From the NCBI GenBank assembly GCA_016714645.1, contig JADKCI010000005.1:310001-374000 (forward strand): a stretch of DNA of 64,000 nucleotides, written 5' to 3'. The notes beneath the pieces are model-generated. The model was given only the letters and a program-made list of their open reading frames with translations. It was not told the DNA's origin and did not search any database. A program made the position numbers and the translations under genes. Positions 62,831-64,000 of the stretch are shown one piece after another (position 1 is the first letter of the stretch; the number at the start of each line of letters is the position of its first letter). The DNA comes from Chromatiaceae bacterium. Its GTDB lineage: Bacteria > Pseudomonadota > Gammaproteobacteria > Chromatiales > Chromatiaceae.

Positions 62831-63295
62831 ATGAGTGACCTAAATCCGAATCGCAAAGTCCTCCACGAGGAATTACCTCAGGAACATGAAGACCCCATGA
62901 TCCGCCACCTGCATTTCCTTATCCGGGCCGGCATCCGGGTATTGGCGGTGCTCATGGCCCTGGTCATTATCTGGGGCGTGGCGGATGTCATCTGGATCCT
63001 CTACCAACGGCTGAGCGAGCCGCCCATCATGCTCCTCGAAATCAGCGATCTCTTTGAGACCTTTGGCGCCTTTCTGGCGGTCCTGATCGCCATCGAAATC
63101 TTCATCAACATCCGCCTCTACCTGGGGGCCGATGTCCTGCCGGTGCAACTGGTTATCGCTACCGCCCTGATGGCCATCTGCCGCAAGATTATCGTCCTGG
63201 ATTTCGAGAAGGTGTCCTCGGACTACATCCTGGCCTCGGCGGCGGCCGTCCTGGCCCTGGGCCTGACCTATTGGCTGATCGCCAAAAAAGCCTGA
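62831..63295 (+). CDS. PsiE-family membrane protein (phosphate-starvation-inducible-like)
   Basis: 154 residues from the ATG at 62831. Four membrane helices: IRVLAVLMALVIIWGVADVI, a helix around LEISDLFETFGAFLAVLIAIE with charged residues typical of PsiE, VIATALMAICRKIIVLDFEK, and LASAAAVLALGLTYWLI. The conserved RKIIVLD motif is clear. Function in the inner membrane is unknown; E. coli psiE responds to phosphate starvation, but regulation cannot be judged here. The stop overlaps the convergent birA gene end by 28 bases. Confidence 0.87.
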   Translation: MSDLNPNRKVLHEELPQEHEDPMIRHLHFLIRAGIRVLAVLMALVIIWGVADVIWILYQRLSEPPIMLLEISDLFETFGAFLAVLIAIEIFINIRLYLGADVLPVQLVIATALMAICRKIIVLDFEKVSSDYILASAAAVLALGLTYWLIAKKA

Positions 63296-64000
63296 CCAGA
63301 CGGGACCCTGGCCTGGGCAATCCCTGGGTGAGCCAGCCGCAGACTCACCTCGCCACTCGTGAAGATCCGGGTCTCGCCGGCCACCTCCAGTCTGAGGGTA
63401 CCCTGTTCCGTAATGCCGGCCTGGATACCCCGGATGAGACGGTCGCCCAGGCGGATCTCGACCTCCTCGCCCCGATAGAGGTCATAGCCTTCCCAGAGGG
63501 GTAGAAAGGGTGCCAGGCCCTCGCGTCCATAGCCCTCCATCGTAGCGGTCAGGGCTTCCGCCAGATGGGCGGCCATCTGGTTGCGGCTATAACCCTGGGG
63601 TCCCAGGATTTCATCCAGATCGACCCAGGGCTGATCGATGCCCTGGACCTGATCGCCACGCAGGTGGGTGTTGAGACCCAGGCCGACGACCACCAGGCTC
63701 GGCCCCTGGGCCTCGGCGGCGACCTCCAGCAGCAGCCCACCCAGTTTCCGGCGTTGCCAGAGCAGGTCGTTGGGCCATTTAAGCCCGATGCCCGCCACGC
63801 CGGCGCCCTCCAGAACCTGAGCCAGGGCCGCTCCGGCGGCCAGGCTGAGGCCGCCGAGTTCCCCCGGACCAACCGGGAAACGCCATAGCAGGGAGAGATA
63901 GAGGTTGGCACCGAAAGGCGAGACCCAGGGGCGGCCGCGCCGGCCGCGCCCGGCCGTTTGCCGCTCGGCCAGGCAGAGGGTGCCGCTGGGGGCGCCAGCC
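63268..64000 (-). CDS. birA: Biotin-[acetyl-CoA-carboxylase] ligase, partial (cut by window edge)
   Basis: The 3' part of birA; the start lies beyond the right edge. Adenylating and transferring biotin to acetyl-CoA carboxylase carrier protein. Seen: ERQTAGRGRRGRPWVSPFGA with the GRGRRG biotinoyl-AMP loop, LSLLWRFPVGPGELGGLSL, IGLKWPNDLLWQRRKLGGLL (catalytic Lys), VVVGLGLNTH and the C-terminal SH3-like domain with GEEVEIRLGDRLIRGI. An N-terminal helix-turn-helix, if present, would be outside the window. Confidence 0.93.
   Translation of the reverse strand, partial: AGAPSGTLCLAERQTAGRGRRGRPWVSPFGANLYLSLLWRFPVGPGELGGLSLAAGAALAQVLEGAGVAGIGLKWPNDLLWQRRKLGGLLLEVAAEAQGPSLVVVGLGLNTHLRGDQVQGIDQPWVDLDEILGPQGYSRNQMAAHLAEALTATMEGYGREGLAPFLPLWEGYDLYRGEEVEIRLGDRLIRGIQAGITEQGTLRLEVAGETRIFTSGEVSLRLAHPGIAQARVPSGQAFLAISQ

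Overview
The window looks like a chromosomal segment from a GC-rich gammaproteobacterium, most likely a purple sulfur bacterium (Chromatiaceae or close kin). The main pointer is a Tat-exported high-potential iron-sulfur protein (HiPIP, 29186-29530). HypF and a succinylase-type lysine (dap) pathway fit this but are less specific. I cannot name a genus. I see no rRNA, tRNA, CRISPR array, complete insertion sequence or prophage.

Layout: 1-575 is a chagasin-type protease inhibitor leaving the left edge, apparently frameshifted in its signal peptide. 825-9203 is a minus-strand operon: DUF2252 protein, HypF, and a 1396-residue membrane protein of unknown function. 9326-13351 encodes a six-gene Mrp/Mnh-type antiporter module (E-F-G-B-C-D) without a full MrpA. 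13582-16052 carries an alpha/beta hydrolase and a ceramidase-like membrane protein; 16306-17427 is alanine dehydrogenase. 17958-21046 encodes a class B penicillin-binding protein translationally coupled to an FtsW/RodA-type polymerase, which overlaps a convergent membrane hydrolase gene. 21758-23604 is a TRAP transporter permease pair. 23637-25146 is a ParD-like/RelE-like toxin-antitoxin pair coupled to a PDC/Cache sensor protein. 25131-27066 holds two SPFH (band 7) proteins, followed by CysZ, an unknown membrane protein, HiPIP, an NlpC/P60 lipoprotein, an unknown one-TM protein, an MFS carrier and chorismate synthase. 33840-39754 is an RND tripartite efflux operon, and 39849-42095 is tmcA.

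42388-54298 is the most striking locus: one giant secreted-protein gene, now open in three frames. Restoring four small indels gives about 3969 residues: a signal peptide, five RCC1 beta-propellers of exactly seven blades each, separated by FN3 arrays (17 FN3 domains in all), then four InlB-like bacterial repeats and two Calx-beta domains. The propeller/FN3 blocks are near-identical duplications at DNA level, and one indel lies in a 17-C homopolymer.

54507-64000 returns to housekeeping: an ornithine/lysine-type decarboxylase (with an XRE helix-turn-helix remnant behind it), a small lipoprotein, a periplasmic metallo-beta-lactamase-fold protein, a VOC protein, dapC-dapD-arsC-like-dapE-srkA, a truncated Cache protein, a PsiE-family protein and birA leaving the right edge.

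A structured palindromic repeat (about 100 bp) occurs twice: once in the intergenic region near 30317-30428 and once, in frame, inside hypF at about 6580-6685, where it encodes part of an insert that bacterial HypF proteins normally lack.
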